This document shows, one piece after another, positions 47,820 to 58,587 of a DNA stretch of 64,000 bases. Source of the stretch: Gigaspora rosea (lineage: Eukaryota; Glomeromycota; Glomeromycetes; Diversisporales; Gigasporaceae); the NCBI GenBank assembly GCA_003550325.1, contig QKWP01000007.1:156983-220982 (forward strand). The letters are read 5' to 3'. How positions within the stretch are numbered: position 1 is the stretch's first letter; each line of letters begins with the position of its first letter. The position numbers and the translations under genes were made by a program. The notes below the pieces were generated by a model that did no database searches, had not been told where the DNA came from, and saw nothing but the letters and a program-made list of their open reading frames with translations.

Positions 47820-48261
47820 AAAACTATATTAGTCATTTGATTTGTCACATTATTGTTACATATAAATTTTTTATATATAAAATTATAAAAAAAATATATA
47901 AAATTACTATAAACTTTAAAAAAATAATATTTTTAAGTCTATATAATAAGTTAAATTTTAATTTTTCAGAAATATAGAACAAGGGGAGGAGAAAAATATA
48001 GTACAAAAATCAGATTAAAATTTCACTAATTTTGTACAAAACAAAAATTTAACTTCACCAAAAACAAATATTTTCAATTTTAAATAATAAGTATATATAA
48101 AATCATGCCCTAAACAACTTTACTTAGGTGACAGAAGTAGATTACCTTGTAAGAAAGATAGGTTATCTATGTACTAAAGTTAAATTTTTTTTGGGTTTCA
48201 ATATATATCCCTTTTTTTATCAAAATAACCTACTTTGGGTGCTTAAACAAAGTTGTTCAGC

Positions 48262-49799
48262 TAGTGAATTGATTTGGCAAAAAAATTATTGATCGATGAT
48301 TGATCTGAAAAATTTTTTAATAGATCAATAATCTAGGATATATATTTGATTAAGTATGATCGATCAAGCATATAATTTATGAACTCAAGTAGATATAATT
48401 AGTTAATCATTAATTTAATCATTGATCAATTATATTATATTTACCAGTTAAAAATAATATAATAGAGTAAAACCTGCATAGCTAGCTAGTAAACCTGTTA
48501 TGCAGATTATATGTAGGTGAAATATGTATTATCATATAAAATACACTATGCTAATATGGATTTCACCCAAACTCTATGAGCAAAACAGGTTTTACTACTG
48601 TAGATAGATGCACAGGTTTTATCCTGACATAAAATAATAATAAGGTTATACAATCTTATAAAATTACATTTTTAGATTAATATGATGTCCCGATATTAAT
48701 AATCATTTTTATCAAAAATTTTCAGCTATATGAAATATTAATATTAGATATTTATATCAGAAATTAAATAATATCTTAGGTGAAATTATATTAAAAATTT
48801 TTAATTGATAAATATAATACTTATTTAATCGATTAGTATTATTAATCATTGATTGACCTATTGTTGCTCGAGTCTATTAATTACCAATTCGGATAAGATC
48901 AGCACTATAGCTATATTATTACCATATTTGGGGTCGTTTAAAGCCTGGCACCTTACAAAATTACTCAATATATAACCCGGATCAGTCTGAACAAAACAAA
49001 GCGACACGGCAAAGACAAAAACACGAAATATATAAAAAACGGCTATCTAAACTAGTCTTGGTTGACTAAGCAAAAGTGTTGGAAATACGATTTTACTATA
49101 TAGAAACTATTCTTTCTAACCCAACCCTAACCCTAACCCTAATATTAATTAAAAATTAGAAAAATTGGGTAATTTCACAAGGTGCCAGGCTTTAAACGAC
49201 CCCTATATTTGGAATTGGGGATAAACAAATATATAAAAAATATATTAGCAAATCTGTTTTAGGCCTAATAAAAAATTTTTTTGTTGTAGAGCAGGTTCTT
49301 GTGCATCTACTAGTAAAATTTTATTAAAATCGGACCAGTATATAAAAAGATATGAGTAAAAACGTCTTTGAAATTCTTTAAATCATATAAAAATTTTATA
49401 TATACAGGCCTGATCCAGATTTTGTACTATCTTGTTTATATATTTGTTTTGTCCCAATTTTAAATACTGATCTTATCTGAATTGGCAATTAATTGGAGCT
49501 ATTGATGCCACCGAAATTGATTTTTGAAAAAGGCCTATTTCGTCTTCATTAGAAAAAATTAAAATTTTTATAAGGAAGAGCAAATAAAATTTATATAGAT
49601 ATATTCCTTATAATTTCGTCTATTCAAAAAAAGTATCAAATAATTTCGTCTTTCAAGTAAAATAGATCAAAAACTATTTCATCTTCAAATTTTAATTTCG
49701 GGTTTTAAAACCCGAAATGCTTTCGTCCTCATATATAATTGGTGCTTAATTATTGATCTAAATTGATTAATAATTGAGCATAATTGAGTCAATTCACTA
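48262..49799. mobile_element. Non-autonomous hAT-type element, 1538 bp
   Basis: Ends TAGTGAATTGA and inverse TCAATTCACTA, with exact 8-bp duplication TGTTCAGC (48254-48261, 49800-49807). Subterminal ATTGATCGATGATTGATC and AATTGATTAATAATTGA repeats suggest protein-binding arrays. It carries the nested element 48949-49204. No transposase frame. Confidence 0.92.
48949..49204. mobile_element. Nested TIR element with GGGGTCGTTTAAAGCC ends and telomere-like tract
   Basis: GGGGTCGTTTAAAGCCTGGC faces GCCAGGCTTTAAACGACCCC. The interior contains CCCAACCCTAACCCTAACCC (49121-49140) and GATCAGTCTGAACAA, as in the element at 36264-36520. Flanks CATATTT and TATATTT are a possible duplication. Confidence 0.82.
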
Positions 49800-50277
49800 T
49801 GTTCAGCATGCAATTTTACTTATATTTAAAGTCAAACTGCATTTTTTTTGGCTATTTACTAGGTAAAAAATGAAGTTGAAGTTAAAAAAAAAATTTTTTA
49901 TAGAAAAAAAATTTTTTTCTAAAAAAATTTTTTAAAAAATATTTTTTCTAACTTTAACCTATTTTTTGTCTAGTAAATTGCTAAAAAAAAAGCACTTTGA
50001 CTATAAATACAAGAAAATTGCATGCTGAACAACTTTGCTTAAGTGCCCAAAGTAGGTTATCTTGATAAAAAATAGTTTTATATTGAAAATTTAAAAAATT
50101 TAACTTTAGTACATAAATAACCTATTTTTCTTACAAGGTAACCTACTTCCGTTGGCTAAGTAAAGTTGTTTAGTATATGATTTTACATATACTTATTATT
50201 TTAAAATCAAAAATTATTTGTTTTTGGCAGAATTATATTTTCAGTTTGTGCAAAATCAGCAAAATTTTAATCTAATT

Positions 50278-51886
50278 TAGTGATGGTACCCGAGTAGGGT
50301 ATCACCCGGGTTATCTGCAGATAGTCGGATATCCAGGTTGTGAACTCAGCTACCCAGATAAACATACCTGGATAATACCCGAAAAGTACCTGCACAATAG
50401 GAATTTAAAAAAAAATTTTTTTGGAAAATTAGGTCGTCAGTTATGCAAAACGAAAATTTAACTTTGTGTAGCCTAATAGGCAATAGTAAAAATAAGATTT
50501 TTAGACACAAAAATTTATAGCCCAATATGACTTTATGTCTCTATTTGCTAGATATTTATTATTTTTCTTTTTTTTTTTTTTTTTTTTTTTGCTAGCCTAA
50601 TGAAATGATAATCACTGATTATCAAAGGCGAAAGTGAGAAAATTTGGTGATCTCTTAAATGAATTAGGGCGCTAATATCATATGACCATAATATATTACG
50701 ATAATAACCAGCTTATAATTTGTGGCTTTGCCACTAAAAACTCATATACCAGGAACGTAGTTATGCTTAATTGGGCATATTTATTTCACATATTAATAGG
50801 CTATACTTATATGAGCTAGTGATACGTGCTGACCTTGGCCCATCAGCCGGGTGGGCGGGCGGATCGGCCCTTGACCCACATTTCTGCAGGTCTGCCCGGC
50901 CAGTATATAGTTAAATTTTTTTTCGTCTGATAAAATTTCATTGTATAATTTATAATTATTAGTTAAATCATGCGTATAACATTCTATCCAACTAAATCGA
51001 ATAGTTGACTTTTCTAGTCGATATTTATAAATCCAACTAGTCAATTAGGAGTTCTAACTGCTCGCTAATTAAAGCACTGATTATCGATTATAAGTTATCA
51101 TACTTTATCACTTTTATTTCCAACTATGAGAAAATAACTTGGTAGATCACCGGCCATAAGAGGACCCATCGGACCCTCTTATAACCGCTTCCTATTCGCA
51201 TATAGTAGAACCACTATATATATATGCATCACATGCACTCTTCCTATTATTTGTAATTTATGTAACATTATATGTATGTGTGCACTTATGATGTGCTGAT
51301 CATTATATTGACTAATTAAATGCATCTCCGTGTAATTTTTTAGCAATTGAAATCTTGCACAAGTATTGTGATATAATTCTGACTATTTTCATATTGAAAA
51401 GATCAAAATATAAGACTAATTTGCATTTTTGTTTGACTGAAAGTTTTTTAACAATATGATCAGCCCGGTCGACCGGGCAGATTAATTTCTGCAGCTGGGT
51501 TGGCCCGAGAATTTGGCATTGGCCCGTATCACTAATATATGAGCATACTGGATTTGATATTCATGTTGTCGTATGATAAAATGAAATCAGGTTTTTGAAT
51601 TGACATGTGTTATTTCTCGATTTTCACTGATCGTAAAAATTTGTTAAACCATAGTACTACTGTATCTACCGTATATTTTATAAGATTTAGGCCAAAAAGG
51701 GTTTTTACTAAATTAAAAGTTCAATTTGAACAGAAAAGCGATCTAAAGTAAGAGTATTTAATTAACTTTACCCAGGTACATCAAGTAGGATTTTATATCT
51801 TGATATATCCGTAGATCCCCTGGGTAACCCGTGGGTTTACCTGTCGGATAACCAGGTAGTATTTTTTTGATCGGGTACCATCACTA
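50278..51886. mobile_element. Non-autonomous hAT-type element, 1609 bp
   Basis: Ends TAGTGATGGTACCCGA and its perfect inverse. Flanks ATCTAATT (50270-50277) and ATCTGATT (51887-51894) match at 7 of 8. GGGTATC and ACCCGG words lie under both ends. A remnant of the GGCCACGCAAAG family (AAAATTTAACTTTGTGTAGC) is near 50452, and a nested element is at 50817-51534. Confidence 0.9.
50817..51534. mobile_element. Nested hAT-like element with GC-rich ends
   Basis: TAGTGATACG at the left is inverted at the right (CGTATCACTA). GGCCCATCAGCCGGGTGGGC-like sequence on the left and GACCGGGCAGATTAATTTCT on the right stand out from the A/T background. TATATGAGC lies at both edges, offset by two bases on the right. 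This is a likely duplication blurred by a TA slip. Confidence 0.75.
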
Positions 51887-51929
51887 ATCTGATTTTTGTA
51901 CTACTTTTTTTTTCTCTCCTTGTTCTATA

Positions 51930-53037
51930 TAGTGCTTGGATCCGGATTACAAAATCTGGATATATCCGGATATAAAAAGAATAACAGATTATATTTTTGC
52001 AAAGCAGATAATAAATTCAGATTTTTATTTTAGCTGTTAAAATCTGATTTTTTATCCGGATATTATATGCTAATCAACATTAAACAATCAGAGAAGTTTA
52101 ACATGACTTTTATCAAAAAAGTATTTTAAATTCTGGAACATTTATAAAATTTTCTCGTTGCTGAAATCTTTCTGCTTCATCCAGTAAATTACCTAACACC
52201 CCAAAAACTACATCACTGTCTCTAGGCTAAAGGTTCAAAAATAGCGATGAGCAGGACCCTGAAATATACATGGATAGGTCAGGTTAATTATAGGGTTACT
52301 AAAAAAGGAAAGATCTGTAGAAAAAACTTCAAAAATAAGCAAAAATCTTACTATAAATAGAAAAGATCTGCATAAAAACCCCCAAAAATAAGCAAACACA
52401 TACCTGACCTATCTATATATATTTCAGGGTCCTGATGAGCTTCCAGAGAGTTACATAATTTACTGAACGAAATGAAAAGATTCAGGGAAACGAGAAAATT
52501 TTTGTGTTCCAAGAATTTATGATCACAACTGTAAAACAGAATATCTATCTGGATATCCAATTAATATATAGATTCAGGTATTAATTTGATTCACATAGTT
52601 AAAATGTTCGACATGTTGAATAACATAATTTAAATCAACATGTCAAGCTTTTCAATTCTGGTGAGCATCATTTAATAAGAAAAAAATTTGGGATTACAGT
52701 TATTATCATAAATTCTGGGATACCTAAAAATTTTCTCGTTTTTTGAATCTATTTTGTTTCGTCCATTAAATTACCTAATTCTCCGGAAACTATATCGAAC
52801 CTTCAGTCTGAAGACAGCAATGTAGTTTCCAATAAGTTAGGTAATTTACTATACGGAACAGAAAAAATTCGAGAAAATTTTTGAGTATTCCAGAATTGAT
52901 GGTAATAGCTATAAATCCGAATACAATTTGGATTATAAACTGAATAACCAACACATATCCGGATATAAATTCAGATTAGAGAAAGTGAAGAGGATATCTA
53001 TTCAGATATCCTGTTTAGTATCCAGATCCAAGCAGTA
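51930..53037. mobile_element. Non-autonomous hAT-type element, 1108 bp
   Basis: Ends TAGTGCTTGGATCCGGAT and the complement of TACTGCTTGGATCTGGAT. Exact 8-bp duplication GTTCTATA (51922-51929, 53038-53045). ATCCGGATAT words lie under both ends. The interior has palindromes of TTATCATAAATTCTGG words (near 52513, 52705, 52895), also seen in 9192-9391, and the nested MITE 52253-52433. Confidence 0.92.
52253..52433. mobile_element. 180-bp MITE with AGGACCC-type ends, copy 2 (nested)
   Basis: AGGACCCTGAAATATACATG faces ATATATATTTCAGGGTCCT, then GATAGGTCAGGT inward on both sides. Flanked by exact GATGAGC (52246-52252, 52434-52440). Same family as 7517-7695. Confidence 0.88.
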
Positions 53038-53552
53038 GTTCTATATTTTTGAAAAATTAAATTTCAAGTTAATATATAGACTTAAGAAAATTATTTCTTA
53101 AATTTTATAGTAATTTGTAAGTTTTTTTTTATAATTTTATATACAAAAAATTTTCATGTGCCAAATCGAATGACTAATATAAAACTGATCTATGTACCCC
53201 TATCCTTAATAATTTGTAGTAATATATAATAAAAATATTCACAATAAAAATTTTTAAACTTTTCTAAGTTTTTAAAATAAATAAAACTTAGTACAATAAA
53301 CAACTTTATTTAATATATTAAAATTGATTTACTTACTAAAAATTTTTCTATAGTTATTTGAATTTTTTTACAAAAACAAATACAAAAATAAGTAATTTTT
53401 ACATATTTTATTTGTCTCAATGAGATAAATCAAATAGTATAAAAATTACCAAACTATAATTGATAAAATCTAAAATATTATTAATAATTCAATTTTTAAA
53501 TTTTTTAAATTAAACTTATTAGTCATCAAAATAAACAAATCAACTCTTTCTG

Positions 53553-53749
53553 ATGATCCCTTTACCAAATTTTTTAAGAACACTGATCTATGAAAACACT
53601 ATAGTTAATATACCTATATGCAACAAAACTTCACCAAGCTGCTATCAGGTACAAAGTCTATTTACTAGATGTTCTGCTCCTGAAATAGAGATGAAAAAGA
53701 TATGCAGACTTTTAAGCGAGGCACCTTGGCGGGCTTTGGTACTATCAAG
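53553..53749 (+). pseudogene. Reading frame broken by two insertions, 5' part
   Basis: From ATG at 53553 the frame gives MIPLPNFLRTLIYENTIV, later EMKKICRLLSEAPWRALV, ending LSS at the insertion of 53750-54533. Skipping that element, and then the adjacent pogo-type MITE 54552-55276 with one TA, continues the same frame as SSKDIVEKLWSFVKFYGYEN. The frame ends at a stop near 55473. The continuation is recorded at 55277-55473. The family is not recognised. A relative exists at 36525-36600, so it is probably a repeated, transposon-derived gene. Confidence 0.55.
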
Positions 53750-54533
53750 CAGGGACCCAGAAAAGTTCATATATAATTATATATGAATTTATTAGAATTT
53801 TTGGCGCAAAAAGGTATAAAACGAAATTTTTTGAGTTAAGCATGATCACATGATTTTTATCAAGTTTGATTGGATAAAAATCATATAATTTAGCTTTCCA
53901 ATTGTAAAAAATAGATGATTTCATTAATATTATCACATATTAACTATAATAAAATGTAATACTAATCCATTTTAATTCTTAAAAACTTCAATAAAGAATA
54001 TAAAAATAAAGGTTTAGAATAATTTTGCATGTGAAAAATGAATTAAATACTTAATTTAGATAAATATCTTCGTTATATTATCTGGTATTGGTTATAAAAG
54101 CAATTTAAATATTAAATTTTTAATAACTTTTATAACCAATATTTATTTAAAATTCTTTATTTAAAATACCACCAAAACGTGTTTCAGCATATGGGGTGGA
54201 ATCAATAGAAATGTGACAAATTTATTAGATAGATTTGTCCCATTTCTATTGACTTCACCCATATAATCGTGCACAAGAAAACTTTTTTTGTGATAATAAT
54301 GTTTTAATATGCCGATTTTGTAATCATTCAGTTAATTGGCATATAAATACAGCGAATCAAAAAATTTAAAGATGGATGATAACAGACAAATTTAAGTAAG
54401 GAATCACTTCGAGCACTTACTATTATGTATCATAATAGTAATAACTGAAAATTTATATAGAAATAAAACGGATTTTTCAACCAAATCAGAATAAACTTTT
54501 TGCAAATCAAAATGGAATTTTTTCGGGTCCCTG
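53750..54533. mobile_element. Non-autonomous hAT-type element, 784 bp
   Basis: Ends CAGGGACCCAGAAAAGTTC and the complement of CAGGGACCCGAAAAAATTC. Exact 8-bp duplication CTATCAAG (53742-53749, 54534-54541). A small palindrome GTCAATAGAAATG-type lies at 54192-54262. It splits a reading frame. Confidence 0.93.
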
Positions 54534-54551
54534 CTATCAAGCAAAGATATA

Positions 54552-55276
54552 TAGTTAGACCTCTTTATAGTCACACCCCATATAGTCATACCTCTATTTA
54601 AGTAGTATTTAAGTACCCAATTTTGTGTGACAGACTTAAATATAGTAAAAAACCTCATTATAGTCACAAATCACTTATAATCACTATCACCATAAAAATT
54701 TGATTTTTTAACAATTTTATTAATAAAAAACCCTTATTATAGTTAACTAAATATAGATTATAAAATCTGATTGGTCAATTTTCATATTCATGTATATTTA
54801 AAATTATCTATTAAAGCTTCTTAAAGGTTTGACAGCAAATAACTTTTGATCCAATTATCCAATTTAAATGAAACAACTACCAAAATGTTCATCTCAATGA
54901 GACGATTCTAATGAGCCCAAAATCGTTAAAATCGAATCACACACTCCTGAGATCGTTAAGGATTTGTATCACTTTACATGTTTAAGAATTGATTAAATTT
55001 AAACATCTGAGTGAAAAATCCTTAATAATCTTAGCATTTGTAATTAAATTTGGATGATTTTGGACTCTTTGGAATTATCTTATTGATTCAAACACTCTTT
55101 TATCCAAATTGGGCCGCTGGATTAAATTTTTAATAGTATTTCAAATATGCACAAATATATTACTTATTGGCCTTTGATCACATGACCATAATGAGGTATT
55201 TTATTTATAGTCACACCTCTTTACAATCACCAAAATAGGGTGTGACAGACTTGGTGATTATAGAGAGAGATGACTG
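54552..55276. mobile_element. pogo-type MITE, copy 2
   Basis: Starts TAGTTAGACCTCTTTATAGT (first base changed from the usual C) and ends with the complement of CAGTCATCTCTCTCTATAAT. TA lies on both sides (54550-54551, 55277-55278). The core includes module M2 phrases (AAATGTTCATCTCAATGAGA near 54882). It interrupts the same frame as the hAT-type element ten bases to its left. Confidence 0.88.
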
Positions 55277-55473
55277 TAGTAGAGAAACTCTGGAGCTTTG
55301 TCAAGTTCTATGGATATGAAAATAGAAGTAGAGGCTTAGTTAGATATATTATTCTATATAGCGTAACTCTGTCAAAATCCTTTAGGTTTGATACTCTCTC
55401 TCTGCGCCCTTTTGGTCTTTTCAAAATTTCAAAAAAGTGGGCATTTTGGTTTACCCCTCCAAAAGATTGCTAG
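55277..55473 (+). pseudogene. Reading frame broken by two insertions, 3' part
   Basis: Continues the 53553 frame: VEKLWSFVKFYGYENRSRG, then LRPFGLFKISKKWAFWF and TPPKDC, stop. Beyond the stop, YLLLLNWENVYQIGIKS is still readable and is matched by the copy near 36560, so the TAG may be a recent nonsense change. Confidence 0.5.
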
Positions 55474-55499
55474 TATTTACTCCTTCTGAATTGGGAAAA

Positions 55500-56400
55500 T
55501 GTCTACCAAATTGGAATCAAGTCATGAATGAAATCAGGTTCTTTGAGATAAACAATGAATGAGATGTGAGGTGTTTTGGAGTAAAATTCGAAATGAAATT
55601 TCTTTCTAGAATGTTCTATTAGGCGTAGTTTCTTTTTTCTTTTTTCTTTTCTTAATCTGTACATATAATACTTAGGTGAGGCAGTTCCTTGCACAGTATT
55701 ATATAATTTTTATCGTCTGGCACAGGCGTAAATAGTGCTGTCATAGCTGTTTACTTTGTGCTCTCTTCTTTTATCTTTTTATTTTTATGTTATATCATTT
55801 TGGTTTTTCATTTAGGTTGTGTAAATTTCCCCATTTTATTTTTCCTTTTATTTTTTTTTATACTTTTTTATTTTCTGGCAAAATCCTGCTACTCAAAAAG
55901 TTTAAGAAGAGAGTTAGAAAGTAGGCAGTTATGACAGGCAGCAAATGATAGGCAGCAAACTTCAATCAGTAATTTGGGTACTCTAAATCTATTAAGAGAA
56001 GGAGTTTCCAATGAGAGAAATGTTTATATAGCAGGTCACATTTAAGAATCTTTAGGACACCTGGGTGGGTTGCACTTTAATATATTAACCTCAAAAGTAG
56101 GTAATCATATTGTACTGGTGTTACATAATTGATTAAAATAAAAGCTATGTCATGGCTGCCGAATTTCAAAAAAAAAATCAGCCTCATTAGCATGAAAGTA
56201 GAACTTTGATTTATTTTGACTAGAACCTACAAGATGCTCATAAAACTAATTATTTATAATATAATATATTGACAAATTAAATAAAAATCAAGCTCAAGAA
56301 ATAATTATAATAAAGATACTTTTTATAGCTACTAATAAACTATCTGGATTTAGCTATTTTTCTTTTTTCAAAAACTTATTCTTATATGTATTAACTAAAC
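55500..56400. other. AT-rich sequence with pyrimidine tracts
   Basis: TTTTTTCTTTTTTCTTTTC near 55633 and T-rich sequence near 55840-55875 parallel the sequence after the related copy at 36900. AGGCAGTTATGACAGGCAGC near 55923 is a short direct repeat. No coding frame. Confidence 0.45.
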
Positions 56401-56418
56401 TTGTAAATATATAGACTA

Positions 56419-56658
56419 GGTATTGTGAAAAAGGACCAAATTGACAAAACAAAGATCTTAAGAAAATCAATTTTTATATTGCAAATCTTAATAAATTATA
56501 AGAAAGTATACATTTTAAAGAACAATATAGTAAAATTTTATTAATACAACTACTTTTGTGATTTAAGTAAAAAATAATTTTAATCTTATTCTAAATTGAT
56601 TTATATAAAAAAATATATTTTAAAAAAAATTGTCAATTTGGTCCCTTTTTGCAGTACC
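56419..56658. mobile_element. TA-flanked MITE with GGTATTGTGAAAAAGGACC ends
   Basis: GGTATTGTGAAAAAGGACCA faces TGGTCCCTTTTTGCAGTACC, with TA on both sides and CAAATTGACAA continuing the inverted repeat. 240 bp, non-coding. Confidence 0.82.
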
Positions 56659-56801
56659 TAGCCCATATATTTAAGTTTTTTTGGGTAGCTAGATGTCAAA
56701 AAAAAATAAATTAAAAACTAGTTTTAGTTAGTAACTTAACTCTTTTTATTTAACAATATGCAAAAAAAATTGTAATTTTAGCTCTTATTTATTTTTTTTA
56801 A

Positions 56802-57297
56802 GGGTAGAGGGTATGTAGATCATTTCTATTAATAAATGAGTGACCAAAAATATTTTTGTTGCGAATTTAAAAGTTGCTACATATAAAAGTTAATTTTTTA
56901 CTATATAAATTGTATTTGTGTACTAAGTAAAAATTGTTCATAATAAAAAATTATACATATTATAAAAATTTTATTAATTTTGAATAAAATTTGATAAAGT
57001 TTTTATAGCATCAAATTTTGCGGGAGCAGGATCTTTTCTGCAGGGGCCATTACAAATTGGCCAATCAAATCACGTGTAAACAATAAGTAAAATAGGGTTG
57101 CGAAGATAAAAACAACTATATTTTAGGTTCTACTAGGCCAATTTTAATGATTCAACCACTATTAGAATCAGAAAACCTCCTCTACAATTTTATTTAAAAA
57201 TTTAATATGGTTACTTAATAAAAATTTTCTTTATTATTAAATATAAAATTTTTAGTAACTAGTTTATTAATAGAAATGATCTACATACCCTCTACCC
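56802..57297. mobile_element. TTAA-flanked TIR element, copy 3
   Basis: TTAA at 56798-56801 and 57298-57301. Ends GGGTAGAGGGTATGTAGATC and inverse. The interior has the module M3 phrase AACCACTATTAGAATCAGAA near 57159, as in copy 2. Confidence 0.88.
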
Positions 57298-57789
57298 TTA
57301 AGAATAGTTAATGGGAGGAATTAATTAGGATTAAATAATATAGGCATTTAATGCCATTTATTCATATATTATTCAGTATTGAATTAATAAAAAAATTTTT
57401 AGAACCCCCAAGACAATACAATATAAAACAATATATTTAAAAACCAATTAAATTCACAAAATCATATATTAATTATTCTTAAATATGATTTTCTAATTTG
57501 GCAGATCGTTGAGCTAATATAAGGGTAATATGATTTTTCCTTGATAGATTTTTCTGTCTACTTAAATTTTTTTGTAAGCCTGAGTATAGTAATAACTTGA
57601 ATTTTTCTTTTTTAAAATAAGTTAAAAATAAAGAAACAGATGTTATTTGGAATTTTAATTCACTGTAAAGCCAAGTCTAGCATGTATGAAGGTACAAAGT
57701 CAAAGGCCTTTAACATGTTCTAAAAAAGGAGCTATAGTATTCTTGTTAATAACACAGTTTCAAATTATACATATCAGTATAATATCTGG

Positions 57790-57965
57790 TACCTGATATA
57801 AATATTATATATATTATATAACTGATATGTGTAAGATATATTTATATATATACCTAATATATATAGAGTTCATATAGTATATTGGACATATATAGAACAT
57901 ATATAGTATATATATAGTATATATGCCATATATATATTGAGTATATATCATATAGATAAATTCTG
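57790..57965. repeat. TA-rich microsatellite cluster
   Basis: Imperfect TATATAGTATATAT and ACATATATAGAACATAT words, a degenerate simple repeat. Confidence 0.75.
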
Positions 57966-58144
57966 TAATATATTATATAATCTGAGATAAAGTACTGAAG
58001 TAATATCAGGAAAGAATAAATTCAAATATTTATATATTTTAATAAATTTTAATAAATTTTAATGCATTTGCATTATAATTACCTAATTATTACTTTGCTA
58101 TAAAAAAAATATAAGGAGAGTGAAAAAAATCAGATGATTTTCTA

Positions 58145-58157
58145 GGGGGGGGGGGGG
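58145..58157. repeat. Run of thirteen G
   Basis: An uninterrupted G tract in otherwise A/T-rich DNA. Length may be affected by sequencing error. Confidence 0.85.
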
Positions 58158-58419
58158 TCAAAAGGTTGAAATTATATATAAGAACCTGACTATATATATA
58201 TTAAAAAATAGAGAGGGTAGGCCTCTGATAAAAAATAATTAGGTGATTCATAACACTGCTCTAAAGCAATTTAATAAAAATTATATTAAAAATTATATTT
58301 ATATATTATTTATTTATTATAAACAACTCTCTAAAAATTAGTTCAATTTGGAATCTAATATCTATAATCTACAATTCTATAGCAAATAACTAATGAAATA
58401 CTAGTAATAACACAACACT

Positions 58420-58587
58420 AACAAAGACAAAAAACACCCAATGACCATAATTGCTAAAAAAAAAAAAGTTAACAAATAAGTGACAAAACATCTAAAGCAA
58501 CTATAAAGCTATATGAAAACAGCCAAAAAAACTAACAAGGCATCCAAGAAAAATCTACAAGATACTCCAAAATTCATCAAAGCAATA
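58420..58587. repeat. Degenerate ~105-bp satellite, left part
   Basis: Phrases like GTGACAAAACATCTAAAGCA, TATGAAAACAGCCAAAAAAA and GGCATCCAAGAAAAATCTAC continue after the pogo-type element as TGACAACTGAGCC, AAAAGCATCCAAAAAAACTG and so on to about 60180. One array is therefore split by that element. Confidence 0.65.

Larger units (their letters stand above)
47820..53190. repeat. Long foldback element, family F, copy 3, shattered by nested insertions
   Basis: Left arm 47820-48261. The centre and inner right arm are at 49800-50277, a short piece of right arm at 51887-51929, and the last piece at 53038-53190. The pieces match copies 1 and 2 in order (AACAACTTTACTTAGGTGAC near 48113, the A/T centre near 49900, GATTTTTGTACTAC at 51890, AAATTTCAAGTTAATATATA at 53048). 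Each gap is filled by an element with its own 8-bp duplication, so the breaks are insertions rather than decay. Confidence 0.9.
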
